The notes below the pieces were generated by a model. That model had not been told where the DNA came from. It ran no database searches and was given only the letters and a program-made list of their open reading frames with translations. Position numbers and translations under genes: made by a program. A DNA stretch of 64,000 nucleotides from Aurantibacillus sp044229885 (GTDB lineage: Bacteria; Bacteroidota; Bacteroidia; B-17B0; Aurantibacillaceae): positions 992,001-1,056,000 of the forward strand of contig JBGASD010000001.1 in assembly GCA_044229885.1 (NCBI GenBank), written 5' to 3'. Within the stretch, counting starts at the first letter, position 1, and the number at the start of each line of letters is the position of its first letter. Below are positions 34,686 to 44,551 of this stretch, one piece after another.

Positions 34686-36803
34686 ATGCGTATATTTTTA
34701 TTTTCTGCTGCAATGCTATTTGCTGCAAATTTTTTTGGTCAGTCCCATCTTTGTGGCTCTACAGAAGCTCAGAACGATTGGTTTGCAAAACATCCTGAGC
34801 TAAAAGTTCAATTTGATAAATTACAACAGGAAGCCAGCGACCTTGATGCTGAGCAATATAAAACCGGCTATAAACAAAGCAACCTTTTACAAAAAAGCGC
34901 TTCTGCAGCCGCTCCAATTTACACCATACCTATTGTATTCCATATTTTACACCAGGGAGGTACGGAATGTATATCTGATGCGCAGGTTATTGACGCGGTA
35001 AAAATTTTAACACGCGATTATAATAAGCAAAACGCAGATACAAGTGTAGTTGTACCACAGTTTACCAATTCAATTGGTAATGCTCAAATTCAATTTGAAC
35101 TGGCAACTATTGACCCAAACGGTAATTGCACAAATGGCATTATCAGACATTGGGATGCTAAAACAAATTGGACATCTAACACTTTTGGTGATTATACTTA
35201 TTCATGGCCACGCAATAAATACTTAAATGTTTATGTTGTAAAAACCATTAGTAGCGGTGCTGCCGGTTATACTTACCTGCCCGGCTCAGGTGTGCCTGCA
35301 GCAGCAGATGCCATAGTAATTTTAAGTACTTATGTTGGAAGTACAGGAACAGGAAACGTAGGAACCTCAAGAGCTTTAACACATGAAGTTGGTCACTGGT
35401 TAAATTTACCACATGTATGGGGCGGCACCAATCAACCGGGCGTTGCCTGTGGAAATGATGGTGTTAGCGATACCCCTATTACAAAAGGTTTTACAAGCTG
35501 CGCATTAACAAACGCTATTATCTGCAATACGGGTATTACCGAAAATGTTCAAAATTATATGGACTACTCATATTGCTCAAGAATGTTTACAATTGGCCAG
35601 GCTGTGCGTATGAATACAGCTTTAAACAGCACAACCGCGCAAAGAAATAATTTATCAAGCCCTTCTAATTTGGCAGCTACAGGTATTACAACCGGTACAT
35701 CAAATTGTATTCCGTACCTGGATATTTCTGCTTTACCATCTACAACAGTTTGTTCAGGCTCTTCATTATCTTTAGTTTCATTTACATCAAACGCTATACC
35801 ATCCAGTTTTTTATGGACTGCCGGAAGTGGCGTTGTTATTGGTAATGCAGCAGCTCCGGCAACCACAGCAACATTTAACACTGTTGGTACTGTAACTGTA
35901 AATTGCCTTGTTTCAACTGCAAGCGGAAGCGATAATAAAACAATTGTTGTAACGGTTTTAAATGGCGTTACTGAAATTTCTTCTGCCAATGCAGAAAGTT
36001 TTGAAACCGGCGCCCTGCCAACTTTTTGGTCGCTTATTTCACCAACAAGCCCAAGCTATAAATGGGATATTAATACATTTGCTTCATCACACGGTTCGCA
36101 TTGCATGTATGTTAATGCCGAAACTTTCCCTGCAAATACAGAAGCTATTTTAGAAAGTCCGTTATATGACTTTTTAAATAACCAGGGCGCTTTATATACT
36201 TTTAAATATGCTTATGCAAGATTTGATGCTAACAATAAAGATCAGTTTAAAGTACAGGCAAGTAAAGATTGCGGTGGTACATGGAGTGATATATGGGTAC
36301 CTACAACTTCTGCTTTAGCAGCCGGATCGGGCGGTACCAGCAGTTCACTATTTACACCTTCAGCTACGCAATGGATTCAATACGATCTTACGGCACATCC
36401 AAATTTTGTAAACTTTTTAAATTATAATAACGTTTTAATTCGTTTTTATTTTAAAGAAGATGTTGGCGGAGTAGGTAATGGAAACAGGATGTACCTTGAT
36501 GAAATTAATTTTGATACACCAAATGGCATAAACGAAATAACACAAGCTATTGGGTTAAGTGTGTATCCAAACCCTACAAATTCTTCATTCAATCTTAAAT
36601 TTAATTTATCTAACGAAGCAACAATTTCGTATAAATTAACTTCGGTAACAGGTGCTAGCATTTTAGATGTTACTGCAAAAGATTTCTCTACAGGAACACA
36701 TGAAATAAAAATTAACGAAAGCAATAAATTGGCTCAGGGCATTTATTTCTTAAACTTTGAAATGAATGGTATTAAAATGACCAAAAAAGTTATTATTAAT
36801 TAA
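34686..36803 (+). CDS. M43 family zinc metalloprotease with T9SS type A sorting domain
   Basis: A 705-residue secreted protease. Signal peptide about 1-19. The zincin motif is HEVGHWLNLPH (His233, Glu234, His237, His243), followed by a Met-turn near MDYSYCSRMF. N-terminal to it is the pappalysin-type YTIPIVFHILHQGG segment. Residues about 340-420 resemble a PKD-like domain; 420-615 are a beta-sandwich typical of MAM/jelly-roll modules; the last 75 residues (LSVYPNPTNSSFN, GIYFLNFEMNGIKMTKKVIIN) are a type A sorting domain. It is presumably exported by the T9SS, cleaved and surface-bound or released, acting on external protein. Confidence 0.92.
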   Translation: MRIFLFSAAMLFAANFFGQSHLCGSTEAQNDWFAKHPELKVQFDKLQQEASDLDAEQYKTGYKQSNLLQKSASAAAPIYTIPIVFHILHQGGTECISDAQVIDAVKILTRDYNKQNADTSVVVPQFTNSIGNAQIQFELATIDPNGNCTNGIIRHWDAKTNWTSNTFGDYTYSWPRNKYLNVYVVKTISSGAAGYTYLPGSGVPAAADAIVILSTYVGSTGTGNVGTSRALTHEVGHWLNLPHVWGGTNQPGVACGNDGVSDTPITKGFTSCALTNAIICNTGITENVQNYMDYSYCSRMFTIGQAVRMNTALNSTTAQRNNLSSPSNLAATGITTGTSNCIPYLDISALPSTTVCSGSSLSLVSFTSNAIPSSFLWTAGSGVVIGNAAAPATTATFNTVGTVTVNCLVSTASGSDNKTIVVTVLNGVTEISSANAESFETGALPTFWSLISPTSPSYKWDINTFASSHGSHCMYVNAETFPANTEAILESPLYDFLNNQGALYTFKYAYARFDANNKDQFKVQASKDCGGTWSDIWVPTTSALAAGSGGTSSSLFTPSATQWIQYDLTAHPNFVNFLNYNNVLIRFYFKEDVGGVGNGNRMYLDEINFDTPNGINEITQAIGLSVYPNPTNSSFNLKFNLSNEATISYKLTSVTGASILDVTAKDFSTGTHEIKINESNKLAQGIYFLNFEMNGIKMTKKVIIN

Positions 36804-36822
36804 TTTGAATTTTTAATTTTAG

Positions 36823-36855
36823 AAGCAGGTATTGTTTACAGTACCTGCTTTTTTA
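36823..36855 (+). terminator. Rho-independent terminator
   Basis: AAGCAGGTA (36823-36831) pairs with TACCTGCTT (36842-36850), followed by T's. Confidence 0.8.
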
Positions 36856-36867
36856 TTTTAGTTTATC

Positions 36868-37620
36868 ATGAAGAACTTAATTTTTTTAATTTTATTTTTA
36901 ATTGGACTACAAGATCTTTTTGGGCAAAAGAAAACAAGCTATAAAGATGGTAACGCGGTAATAGAAGCCATGTATAAAACTTATGAGGGAGGCAAAAAAT
37001 GGTATAAACATTTTACGTTTAGCCAGGAAACACATTTTATAAAAGACGGTAAAGAAGAAAAAATGGAGACCTGGCATGAAGCCGGAACATTTCCGGGTAA
37101 TTTAGTGATCAAGTTCAACACCAAAGATTCGAAGAATGGAATTTTGTTTACAGATCAAAAAGTGTATGGCTTTACCGAAGGAAAAGAACCTTTTTCTAAA
37201 CCAAAGATACATGAACTTTTATTGGGGGCCTTTGATGTTTATTTTTTAAAACCTCAACAAACGGCGCATCTTTTTGATTCGTTAGGATTTAATTTAAAAT
37301 TAGTGCACGAAGATATTTTTGACGGAAGAAAAGTAATTGTAGTTGGAGCACAAAAGAACGATAGCACTAGCAAACAATTTTGGATAGATGCAGAGCGCTT
37401 ATACCTTCATAAAATAATTTACGCCAGAAAAAACACTGTCACCGATTGTATTTTTGGAAATTATGAAAAGATAAATAATTATTGGGTTGCAAAAACCATT
37501 ACTTTTAAAACCGATGGAAAGTTGGAGACCGTTGAGAATTATTTTGATATTAAATTTCCTAAAGAACTAAGCCCTGATATTTATAAACCGGAAAAATTTA
37601 ATGATTTGAAGTTAGAGTAA
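36868..37620 (+). CDS. LolA-like outer membrane lipoprotein carrier-type protein
   Basis: A 250-residue periplasmic protein with signal peptide (about 1-19). The mature chain has the half-barrel pattern of LolA-like proteins: HFTFSQETHF, TWHEAGTFPGNLVIKF, GYAKNGILFTDQKVYG-like strands, FWIDAERLYLHKIIY, and YWVAKTITF. The resemblance is at fold level; no hydrophobic-pocket residues can be named. It ends right before a strong bidirectional terminator that separates it from rfbB. Confidence 0.6.
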   Translation: MKNLIFLILFLIGLQDLFGQKKTSYKDGNAVIEAMYKTYEGGKKWYKHFTFSQETHFIKDGKEEKMETWHEAGTFPGNLVIKFNTKDSKNGILFTDQKVYGFTEGKEPFSKPKIHELLLGAFDVYFLKPQQTAHLFDSLGFNLKLVHEDIFDGRKVIVVGAQKNDSTSKQFWIDAERLYLHKIIYARKNTVTDCIFGNYEKINNYWVAKTITFKTDGKLETVENYFDIKFPKELSPDIYKPEKFNDLKLE

Positions 37621-37622
37621 AC

Positions 37623-37655
37623 AAAAAAGCCCGAACGATTTGTTCGGGCTTTTTT
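37623..37655. terminator. Bidirectional terminator
   Basis: AAAAAAGCCCGAAC (37623-37636) pairs perfectly with GTTCGGGCTTTTTT (37642-37655) around a 5-base loop; A and T runs suit both strands, between the LolA-like gene and rfbB. Confidence 0.92.
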
Positions 37656-37669
37656 AGTATGTTTAGTTT

Positions 37670-38722
37670 TTAGCGCTTCTCATATTGCTCTTCGTAATAC
37701 TTGGCGTAATTACCCGAAGTAACATTGTTTAACCATTCTTCGTTATTTAAATACCAATCAACAGTACGATCAAGGCCTTGCTCAAAGGTTACAGATGGCA
37801 CCCAGCCAAGGTCATTCTTTAATTTAGTGGCATCAATAGCGTAACGCAGATCGTGCCCTGCCCTGTCTTTTACAAAGGTTATTAATTTTTCGTTTGTGCC
37901 TTCGGGGCGGTTTAACTTTTTATCCATCACTTTGCAAAGCAAACGAATCACATCAATATTTGTCCACTCGTTATGGCCGCCAATATTATAAGTGCTTCCT
38001 AATTTTGCTTTATGAAAAACAGTATCAATAGCTGTTGCATGATCTTCTACAAATAACCAATCTCTAACGTTCTCGCCTTTGCCGTAAATTGGTAAAGAAC
38101 GGTTATTTTTAATATTATAGATACAAAGCGGAATTAATTTTTCAGGAAAATGATTTGGGCCATAGTTATTACTGCAATTAGAAATAACAACCGGTAAACC
38201 ATAAGTATCATGATATGCACGCACAAAATGATCGCTACTGGCTTTAGAAGCGGAATAAGGGCTATGTGGATCGTAAGAGGTTTCTTCGGTAAACATACCG
38301 GTTTCACCCAGCGCTCCATATACCTCATCGGTGCTAACATGATAAAATTTTGTGAATTTTGAATTATCCTTTTTATAAAGCTCTTTTGCAGCATTTAAAA
38401 GATTTACGGTACCAATAACGTTTGTCATAACAAACTCTAATGGATTGGTAATACTTCTGTCTACATGACTTTCTGCCGCTAAATGTATTACCGCATTATA
38501 TTCTTCTTTTGCAAAAAGATCGTTAATGAATTTTGCATCAACAATATCTCCTTTAATGAATTTATAATTTGATTTTTTTTCAATATCAGTAAGATTGGCA
38601 AGGTTACCCGCATAAGTTAACTTATCTAAATTATGAATGGTATAATTTGGATATTTATTTACCATTAAACGTACAACATGTGAACCTATAAAGCCTGCAC
38701 CACCTGTAATTAGAATTTTCAT
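37670..38722 (-). CDS. rfbB: dTDP-glucose 4,6-dehydratase
   Basis: NAD-dependent sugar-nucleotide dehydratase of 350 residues, an extended short-chain dehydrogenase. The Rossmann start is TGGAGFIGSHV. Catalytic Thr131-Asp132-Glu133 lie in STDEVYG, and Tyr156-x3-Lys160 in YSASK. GENVRDWLFVEDH is typical. It makes dTDP-4-keto-6-deoxyglucose, precursor of rhamnose and other 6-deoxy sugars. rfbA, rfbC and rfbD are not in the window. It diverges from the T9SS protein gene with only 41 bases between starts. Confidence 0.96.
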   Translation of the reverse strand: MKILITGGAGFIGSHVVRLMVNKYPNYTIHNLDKLTYAGNLANLTDIEKKSNYKFIKGDIVDAKFINDLFAKEEYNAVIHLAAESHVDRSITNPLEFVMTNVIGTVNLLNAAKELYKKDNSKFTKFYHVSTDEVYGALGETGMFTEETSYDPHSPYSASKASSDHFVRAYHDTYGLPVVISNCSNNYGPNHFPEKLIPLCIYNIKNNRSLPIYGKGENVRDWLFVEDHATAIDTVFHKAKLGSTYNIGGHNEWTNIDVIRLLCKVMDKKLNRPEGTNEKLITFVKDRAGHDLRYAIDATKLKNDLGWVPSVTFEQGLDRTVDWYLNNEEWLNNVTSGNYAKYYEEQYEKR

Positions 38723-38763
38723 CTCGTTAATTTTTTCGTAAATTTATCATAAAAATCACTCAA

Positions 38764-40449
38764 ATGAAGAAATTTTTACTTTTTTCCGGGGTTTTATTAA
38801 GCTTTCTTAACTTAAGCGCTCAATCCTCATTTAACAGGGCTTATCATGATATAAACGAGAGAAGTAACCCTTTTGTTGTTGAAATTGCCAATTGCACTTA
38901 CTTTACAACCACATTAAATAACGCCAACCATGTTGGAGAAACTTATTTATACAAGCACAATAAAGATGGTATTTTCCATTACAGAAAATTCTTGCCTTAT
39001 GTTCCTTCTTATGGATACAAGACCAAGGACAACATGTTATTACTAATTGGTAAAAACCCTAGTTGTGATGTATTTGGCCCCCAACAGGTAAACTATATCA
39101 GTAAAATTGATACCGCGGGTAATCTTGTTTTTTCAAGTACATATACTGTTTCTCAGTGGGACAATTATGTAACCTCTCTTCAATGTACAGACTCTTCTTT
39201 TTATTCTTTTACTGATAGTGTATTATTTAAAAATAGCAAAAACGGCTTGTTTACTTCTAAAACCAATTTAGGTTTAAAAAATATTAGCTCAGCTTTACTT
39301 TTACAAGACAATACTATTTTATTGAGTGCAAAACAAGGCACAACTACGTCTTTAGTTACTATCTCTTCTTCCGGGTCTACACTTACTTCAAAGCCCTTCC
39401 ATATTCTTTTAACTAAACTAAAATTTTACAATAACCAAAAAATAATGGGACTTGGTACCGATGGAAAACTTTATAAAATTTCTCCTGCATTGGATCTTAT
39501 AAGTGCCAGTAGTTTTTCAAATAGTTCTTTTATAAATGATTTTCAAACGAAGAATGACAGTATTTATGCGATCTTATCTTCTACGGTTGCTTCTTCAAAT
39601 TATTTGGTGAGTGATACCAACTTTGTAAGTATGTCATTAAACAGCACTACAACTAACAGTGTTACTCAAACCGCTATTTGTTTAAATGGAAACAAAGTAG
39701 ATATTTTATCTGATGGTGTTTCTAAAACCAGTTTCAGTTGGCCCGGTGATCATTATTTTGTTTCACTAAATCAAATAAGTAAAACTTCAAGCAATAATTT
39801 TACTCCTGATCTGGCCATATTATCGGTAACAAAAGACTCTATTTACGCTGCACCCGATTTTTTTTCGATCATGTATTCTTATTTAAAAGCCAAAGTAAAA
39901 GTTAAAAATGTTGGCACATCTGTTATCACTAACTTTAAACTAAACTGTTATATGGATCCGCGGGTTGACTGCGGAGCTTATTATTATCAGGAAAAATTCT
40001 CACAGCTTTCTTTGGCACCAAACGATTCGGTTGAAGTAACAACCGGCACTTTTATTGCGAAAAGACTTATTCCGAGTCCATCTCCTACACAAACTATTCA
40101 GTATTGTTTTTATACCTCGGTACCAAATGGAGAAACAGATAAGACATTGGAGAATCATAATATGTGTAAAACCTATGTAGTGGATGTTACAACATCATTA
40201 AATAAATTAAAAGGCGTAGCTAATAATTTAGAGTTGTTTCCTAACCCCTTCGATAATACAATTACAATAAGTTCAGAAACAGCAATTAAAAAGTTTGAGA
40301 TCTATAATGCTTTAGGTACACTTTTAGAAAGCCAAACTTTAAATGACAATAGCCATATTTATAATAATCCGACCCTTGCTAATGGTATTTACTTTATAAA
40401 AGTAGAATCTGAAAAAGGCATGCAAATTAAAAAGGTAGTTAAACAATAA
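38764..40449 (+). CDS. T9SS type A sorting domain protein, paralog 1
   Basis: A 561-residue secreted protein. Signal peptide about 1-19 (ending LNLSAQ). The N-terminal 300 residues are beta-propeller-like and repetitive; the middle has GTSVITNFKLNCYMDP, a CARDB-like strand, and NGETDKTLENH. The C terminus (ELFPNPFDN, KFEIYNALGTLLESQ, GIYFIKVESEKGMQIKKVVKQ) is a type A sorting domain. Its paralog follows after 13 bases. Function unknown; probably a surface or released protein. Confidence 0.8.
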   Translation: MKKFLLFSGVLLSFLNLSAQSSFNRAYHDINERSNPFVVEIANCTYFTTTLNNANHVGETYLYKHNKDGIFHYRKFLPYVPSYGYKTKDNMLLLIGKNPSCDVFGPQQVNYISKIDTAGNLVFSSTYTVSQWDNYVTSLQCTDSSFYSFTDSVLFKNSKNGLFTSKTNLGLKNISSALLLQDNTILLSAKQGTTTSLVTISSSGSTLTSKPFHILLTKLKFYNNQKIMGLGTDGKLYKISPALDLISASSFSNSSFINDFQTKNDSIYAILSSTVASSNYLVSDTNFVSMSLNSTTTNSVTQTAICLNGNKVDILSDGVSKTSFSWPGDHYFVSLNQISKTSSNNFTPDLAILSVTKDSIYAAPDFFSIMYSYLKAKVKVKNVGTSVITNFKLNCYMDPRVDCGAYYYQEKFSQLSLAPNDSVEVTTGTFIAKRLIPSPSPTQTIQYCFYTSVPNGETDKTLENHNMCKTYVVDVTTSLNKLKGVANNLELFPNPFDNTITISSETAIKKFEIYNALGTLLESQTLNDNSHIYNNPTLANGIYFIKVESEKGMQIKKVVKQ

Positions 40450-40462
40450 ATTACTTGTTCTC

Positions 40463-42163
40463 ATGAAAAAAGTCTTACTATTTCTCTTTGTTACTCTATC
40501 TTTAGCCGGTTTAAATGCCCAAAGTACTTTTAACAGGGTTTATCATAATCAGAAAGAGGAAACAGGCCCACTTTTAACTACTATTCATGGCGATTATTAT
40601 TACTCTTCAAACACATATAATTTTAGCGATTTCGGTAATTGTTATATCTATAAATATGGCAACACGGGCAATTTAAAAGTACGCATGCCTTTTCAGGTTA
40701 ATTTTATAAACTTTGCCATACTAAATGCTACCATTAAAACAAATGATAATAAGTTGCTTTTAATTGGTCAAATATATGGACAATGCGATTTACCTGATAG
40801 TTCACTCATAAGAACATTTATAAGCAAATTAGATACAAATGGTAACGTGCTTTTTATTACCAAAATAAAACGTCCTTTTCCCAATCCATTTTCGCTTTAC
40901 ACAGGAGATAATTTTAAGAGTGTATTACAAAATACCGATTCTACCTACTGTACATTTACAGATAGCGTGATGTATAAATTCAGTAAAACGGGTCAGCTTT
41001 TATTTAGAAAAAATCTGGCATTGGATAGCATCAGCTCTTGCCTGCTCTTACAAAATAATTCTATTTTATTAAGCGCAAGACAAAATAGCCTTAGTGCATT
41101 AGTCACTATTTCTCAAAACGGAACAATATTAACATCTCAACCCTTTTCACCATTATTAAAAAAGACATCGTTTTATAGTGGACAAAAAATAATGGGTCTT
41201 GGTTACAATGGAAAGTTACATAAAATAAGCCCTAATCTTAGTTTTATTGGTAACAGTAGCTCTTTATTGCCTGGGGTAAAAGATTTTATTTGCGATAGTG
41301 ATACCATTTATTCTATTTCGGTAAACAATTATTGCAGAGCAGATACTTCGTTTAATTTATTTTCGGTGAGTACAAACACCACTCAAAAATTAAGCCATGT
41401 AGCATTAATTAAAAATAACAATGTTATTGGAATTACTTCTCAATGTTCTACTGGTGGTACAGGCAACTATAGTTCTTTTTCATCTTTAAACGTGATAACT
41501 AAAGCGGGAAATAATAATTTTGTAAATGATATTGAAGTAAGTTCAGTTACTGCTGATTCAATTTACTGGGCAACTAGTGGTTTTCATGCTTATTTGAGAG
41601 CTAAGGTTAAAGTAAAAAATAAAGGTACAAGTGTAATAAATGAATTTACTTTAAATTCAGACCGTAATATTACTGCAATATGCGGCGGTCTTTATTATCA
41701 ACAAAAATTTACTCAAACAATACCACCCGGCGATTCGGCAATAGTAACAACTACGTTTATTCACAAACAGTTTTTTACAATGACACCAAACAGCCCAACC
41801 GTATCTGTTCAATACTGTGTCTTTTCTACAATGCCAAATGGCGAAAATGATAAGTTCATTGCTAATGATGAATTATGTAAGAATTTTATTTTCCAAAATC
41901 CTACAGCTTCAATTCATGAACTAAACAATAAGGAAAATAAACTAAACATCTATCCTAATCCCTTCACCGATCAGTTAGCTATTGAATCGACCTTTATAAT
42001 CAAAAAAATAGAGGTCTATAATGCACTGGGAGCATTATTGTATATTGACACGCCTGATAAGAACACACTTATTTTTAATGATAAACTAAATAACCGAGGA
42101 GTTTATTTTATTAAAATTGAAACTGAAAAAGGCACACAAATAAAAAAGGTGGTTAAACAATAA
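40463..42163 (+). CDS. T9SS type A sorting domain protein, paralog 2
   Basis: A 566-residue secreted protein, similar over its whole length to the gene directly upstream: both open with TFNRVYHN-like or SFNRAYHD after the signal peptide, share KIMGLG, KVKVKN, GTSVI and QKFTQ-like segments, and end in IKKVVKQ. The type A sorting domain is INIYPNPF-like with EVYNALGALLY. The last codons overlap the stem of a terminator used by the opposite gene. Function unknown. Confidence 0.8.
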   Translation: MKKVLLFLFVTLSLAGLNAQSTFNRVYHNQKEETGPLLTTIHGDYYYSSNTYNFSDFGNCYIYKYGNTGNLKVRMPFQVNFINFAILNATIKTNDNKLLLIGQIYGQCDLPDSSLIRTFISKLDTNGNVLFITKIKRPFPNPFSLYTGDNFKSVLQNTDSTYCTFTDSVMYKFSKTGQLLFRKNLALDSISSCLLLQNNSILLSARQNSLSALVTISQNGTILTSQPFSPLLKKTSFYSGQKIMGLGYNGKLHKISPNLSFIGNSSSLLPGVKDFICDSDTIYSISVNNYCRADTSFNLFSVSTNTTQKLSHVALIKNNNVIGITSQCSTGGTGNYSSFSSLNVITKAGNNNFVNDIEVSSVTADSIYWATSGFHAYLRAKVKVKNKGTSVINEFTLNSDRNITAICGGLYYQQKFTQTIPPGDSAIVTTTFIHKQFFTMTPNSPTVSVQYCVFSTMPNGENDKFIANDELCKNFIFQNPTASIHELNNKENKLNIYPNPFTDQLAIESTFIIKKIEVYNALGALLYIDTPDKNTLIFNDKLNNRGVYFIKIETEKGTQIKKVVKQ

Positions 42164-42171
42164 CCACCTTT
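42145..42171 (-). terminator. Terminator for the minus-strand sugar genes, inside the plus-strand CDS end
   Basis: AAAGGTGGTTA (42145-42155) pairs with TAACCACCTTT (42161-42171), 5-base loop. On the minus strand it is followed by the T run from AAAAAA at 42142-42147. It covers the last residues and stop of paralog 2. Confidence 0.75.
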
Positions 42172-42194
42172 AATTAATTTATTTTATTAAACTA

Positions 42195-43487
42195 TTACAA
42201 GCTCCAATAAGTTAGCCCTTTAATTTTTCCTTTGTACATTCCTTTCACATCTACCAAAACACCTTTGTTTGAAAGTATGCCTTTAAAATATTTTTCATCC
42301 AAGGCTTTGTATTCTTTATGATTTACCGCAACAATAGCGCCATCATAACCTTTACCCAGCTTATTTAAACCAAAACCATATTCATGTTTCAACTCATCAG
42401 TGTCGGCATGCGGATCAATAATATCCACCTTAACGCCAAACGATTTTAGTTCTTTTACAATATCAGCTACTTTACTGTTACGAATATCGCTTACATCTTC
42501 TTTAAACGTAGCACCCATCACCAATACCTTTGATTTTGAAAGATTTTTTCCGGCGGCAATAATTTTTTTCACACAGGTTTTAGCAACATAAAACCCCATA
42601 CTATCGTTTACATAACGACCGCTATTAATAACGCGCGCATGGTAACCCATTTCTTCTGCCTTATATGTTAAGTAATATGGATCAACGCCAATGCAATGTC
42701 CGCCAACTAAACCCGGAGAGAACTTTAAGAAATTCCATTTTGTACCGGCAGCTTCTAAAACATCATAAGTATTTATACCAATGCGTGAAAAGATAATTGA
42801 TAATTCGTTCATTAAAGCAATGTTTACATCACGTTGCGTATTCTCAATAATTTTTGCAGCCTCAGCCACTTTAATGCTTGATGCGCGATGTGTTCCCGGT
42901 TCAACAATTATCTCATACACTTTTGCAATATTTTCTAAACTTTCATTATCGCAACCTGAAACGATCTTTAGGATCTTAGTGATAGTATGTTCTTTATCGC
43001 CCGGGTTAATTCGCTCAGGTGAATAACCTACTTTAAAATCTTTTACAAATTTTAAACCCGAATGTTGTTCTAAAACAGGAATGCAATCCTCTTCGGTACA
43101 ACCCGGATAAACGGTAGATTCATATACAACATAATCTCCTTTTTTAAGCACTTTACCAACTGTTGTAGAAGCACCTATTAAAGGTTTAAGATCTGGCAAA
43201 TTATGTTCATCAATTGGCGTTGGAACCGCTATGATAAAAAAATTGGCTTTCTTAAGGTCCTCTAATTTATGAGTGAATGTAATATCAGAATTTGCAAAAT
43301 CTTTTTTTACAAGTTCCTGGCTTGGATCAATTCCTTTCTTCATCATATTAACGCGTTTTTCGTTAATATCAAATCCAATTACTTTTACTTTTTTAGCAAA
43401 GGCCAAAGCTATTGGCAAACCTACATAACCTAAACCTATTACAGCAACGGTTGCGTCTTTCTTTAATATTTTATTGTAAATACTCAT
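42195..43487 (-). CDS. UDP-N-acetylhexosamine 6-dehydrogenase (WbpA/WbpO/TviB-like)
   Basis: NAD-dependent nucleotide-sugar dehydrogenase of 430 residues that oxidises C6 of a UDP-N-acetylhexosamine to the uronate. Rossmann start VAVIGLGYVGLPIA; catalytic Cys265 in GGHCIGVDPYYL; Lys/Asn helix AKIIENTQRDVNIALMNE; C-terminal VMGATFKEDVSDIRNSKV. Length and motifs fit the WbpA/TviB group rather than Ugd. It is the last gene of a minus-strand trio with a Gfo/Idh/MocA enzyme and an acetyltransferase. Confidence 0.93.
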   Translation of the reverse strand: MSIYNKILKKDATVAVIGLGYVGLPIALAFAKKVKVIGFDINEKRVNMMKKGIDPSQELVKKDFANSDITFTHKLEDLKKANFFIIAVPTPIDEHNLPDLKPLIGASTTVGKVLKKGDYVVYESTVYPGCTEEDCIPVLEQHSGLKFVKDFKVGYSPERINPGDKEHTITKILKIVSGCDNESLENIAKVYEIIVEPGTHRASSIKVAEAAKIIENTQRDVNIALMNELSIIFSRIGINTYDVLEAAGTKWNFLKFSPGLVGGHCIGVDPYYLTYKAEEMGYHARVINSGRYVNDSMGFYVAKTCVKKIIAAGKNLSKSKVLVMGATFKEDVSDIRNSKVADIVKELKSFGVKVDIIDPHADTDELKHEYGFGLNKLGKGYDGAIVAVNHKEYKALDEKYFKGILSNKGVLVDVKGMYKGKIKGLTYWSL

Positions 43488-43509
43488 TTATATTTTTTGA
43501 ATTTTAAAT

Positions 43510-44547
43510 TTAAGAATTTAGATTTTTAATAACATTAGTTGGTCGTAACGCATAAATACGTTCAATTATATCTACTACCTTCAATCCTTCCAATGCATTT
43601 GTAGAGATCTTATTTTTTCCTTTCAAAGTCTCAACAACATTTTCAATAACATTGTGGTGATTATTTGCCGAACCTTTATATGCACCGTAATCATTTGCAG
43701 GATTTGTCTCTTCCAGCTTAGGCATATTATAGTCTTTAATATTGCAAACTTCTATCTGGTCCATATACTGCCCTCCAACTTTTACACTGCCTTTGCTACC
43801 AACAATGGTTAAAGACGATTCAAGGTTTTTTTCCCACACTGCGGTAGAATAATTTACGCAGCCCATCCCACCATTTACAAAATCAAAACTTACAAAGCCA
43901 CTGTCTTCAAAAGCAGTAGTGTTTTGATGATTAAAATCTGCAAATTTTGCCTGAATGTTTGTGATATCACCAAATATCCAATACATAATATCTATCCAGT
44001 GACTGAATTGTGTAAATAAAGTTCCGCCATCAAGATCTTGTGTCCCCTTCCAGTTGCCGGGCTTGTAATAACGTTCATCACGGTTCCAGTAACAATTTAA
44101 CTGCACCATGTATATATCGCCAATTATCTTTTTCTCAACTACATCTTTTAACCAAACACTTGGCGGCGAATAGCGGTTTTGCATCACACAAAAAACGGTT
44201 TTATGATGGTGTAAAGCACCGTAAATTATTTTTTCGCAATCGGCTTTTGTTAATGCCATTGGTTTTTCTACCACTACGTGCTTGTTGGCATCTAGCGCTT
44301 TTAACGCGTGCTCTGCATGCAAACCATTGGGTGTACATACATTTACAACTTCTATATCAGGATGAGCGGCCAACATCTCATCAACCGATGTGTAAAATTT
44401 TTCTTTAAGATCTTGTAAAGCTATTTTATCTTTTGGCAGCACATCACAAACAGCCACCAATTCGCAATCGGGGTTTCTTCTAACCATTTCTGCATGGCGT
44501 TTACCAATATGTCCCTGCCCTATGACCGCAAATTTAATTTTATTCAT
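43510..44547 (-). CDS. Gfo/Idh/MocA family oxidoreductase (WbpB/WlbA-like)
   Basis: A 345-residue NAD(P)-binding oxidoreductase. Rossmann motif GQGHIGKRHAEMVRRNP; the family signature EKPMALTKADCEKII holds the catalytic Lys; HWIDIMYWIFGDI follows. Similar WbpB/WlbA enzymes oxidise C3 of UDP-GlcNAcA, before an aminotransferase (WbpE/WlbC) adds an amino group. Position between the C6 dehydrogenase and the WbpD-like acetyltransferase supports this role. The start is 4 bases after the acetyltransferase. Confidence 0.88.
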   Translation of the reverse strand: MNKIKFAVIGQGHIGKRHAEMVRRNPDCELVAVCDVLPKDKIALQDLKEKFYTSVDEMLAAHPDIEVVNVCTPNGLHAEHALKALDANKHVVVEKPMALTKADCEKIIYGALHHHKTVFCVMQNRYSPPSVWLKDVVEKKIIGDIYMVQLNCYWNRDERYYKPGNWKGTQDLDGGTLFTQFSHWIDIMYWIFGDITNIQAKFADFNHQNTTAFEDSGFVSFDFVNGGMGCVNYSTAVWEKNLESSLTIVGSKGSVKVGGQYMDQIEVCNIKDYNMPKLEETNPANDYGAYKGSANNHHNVIENVVETLKGKNKISTNALEGLKVVDIIERIYALRPTNVIKNLNS

Positions 44548-44551
44548 AATA

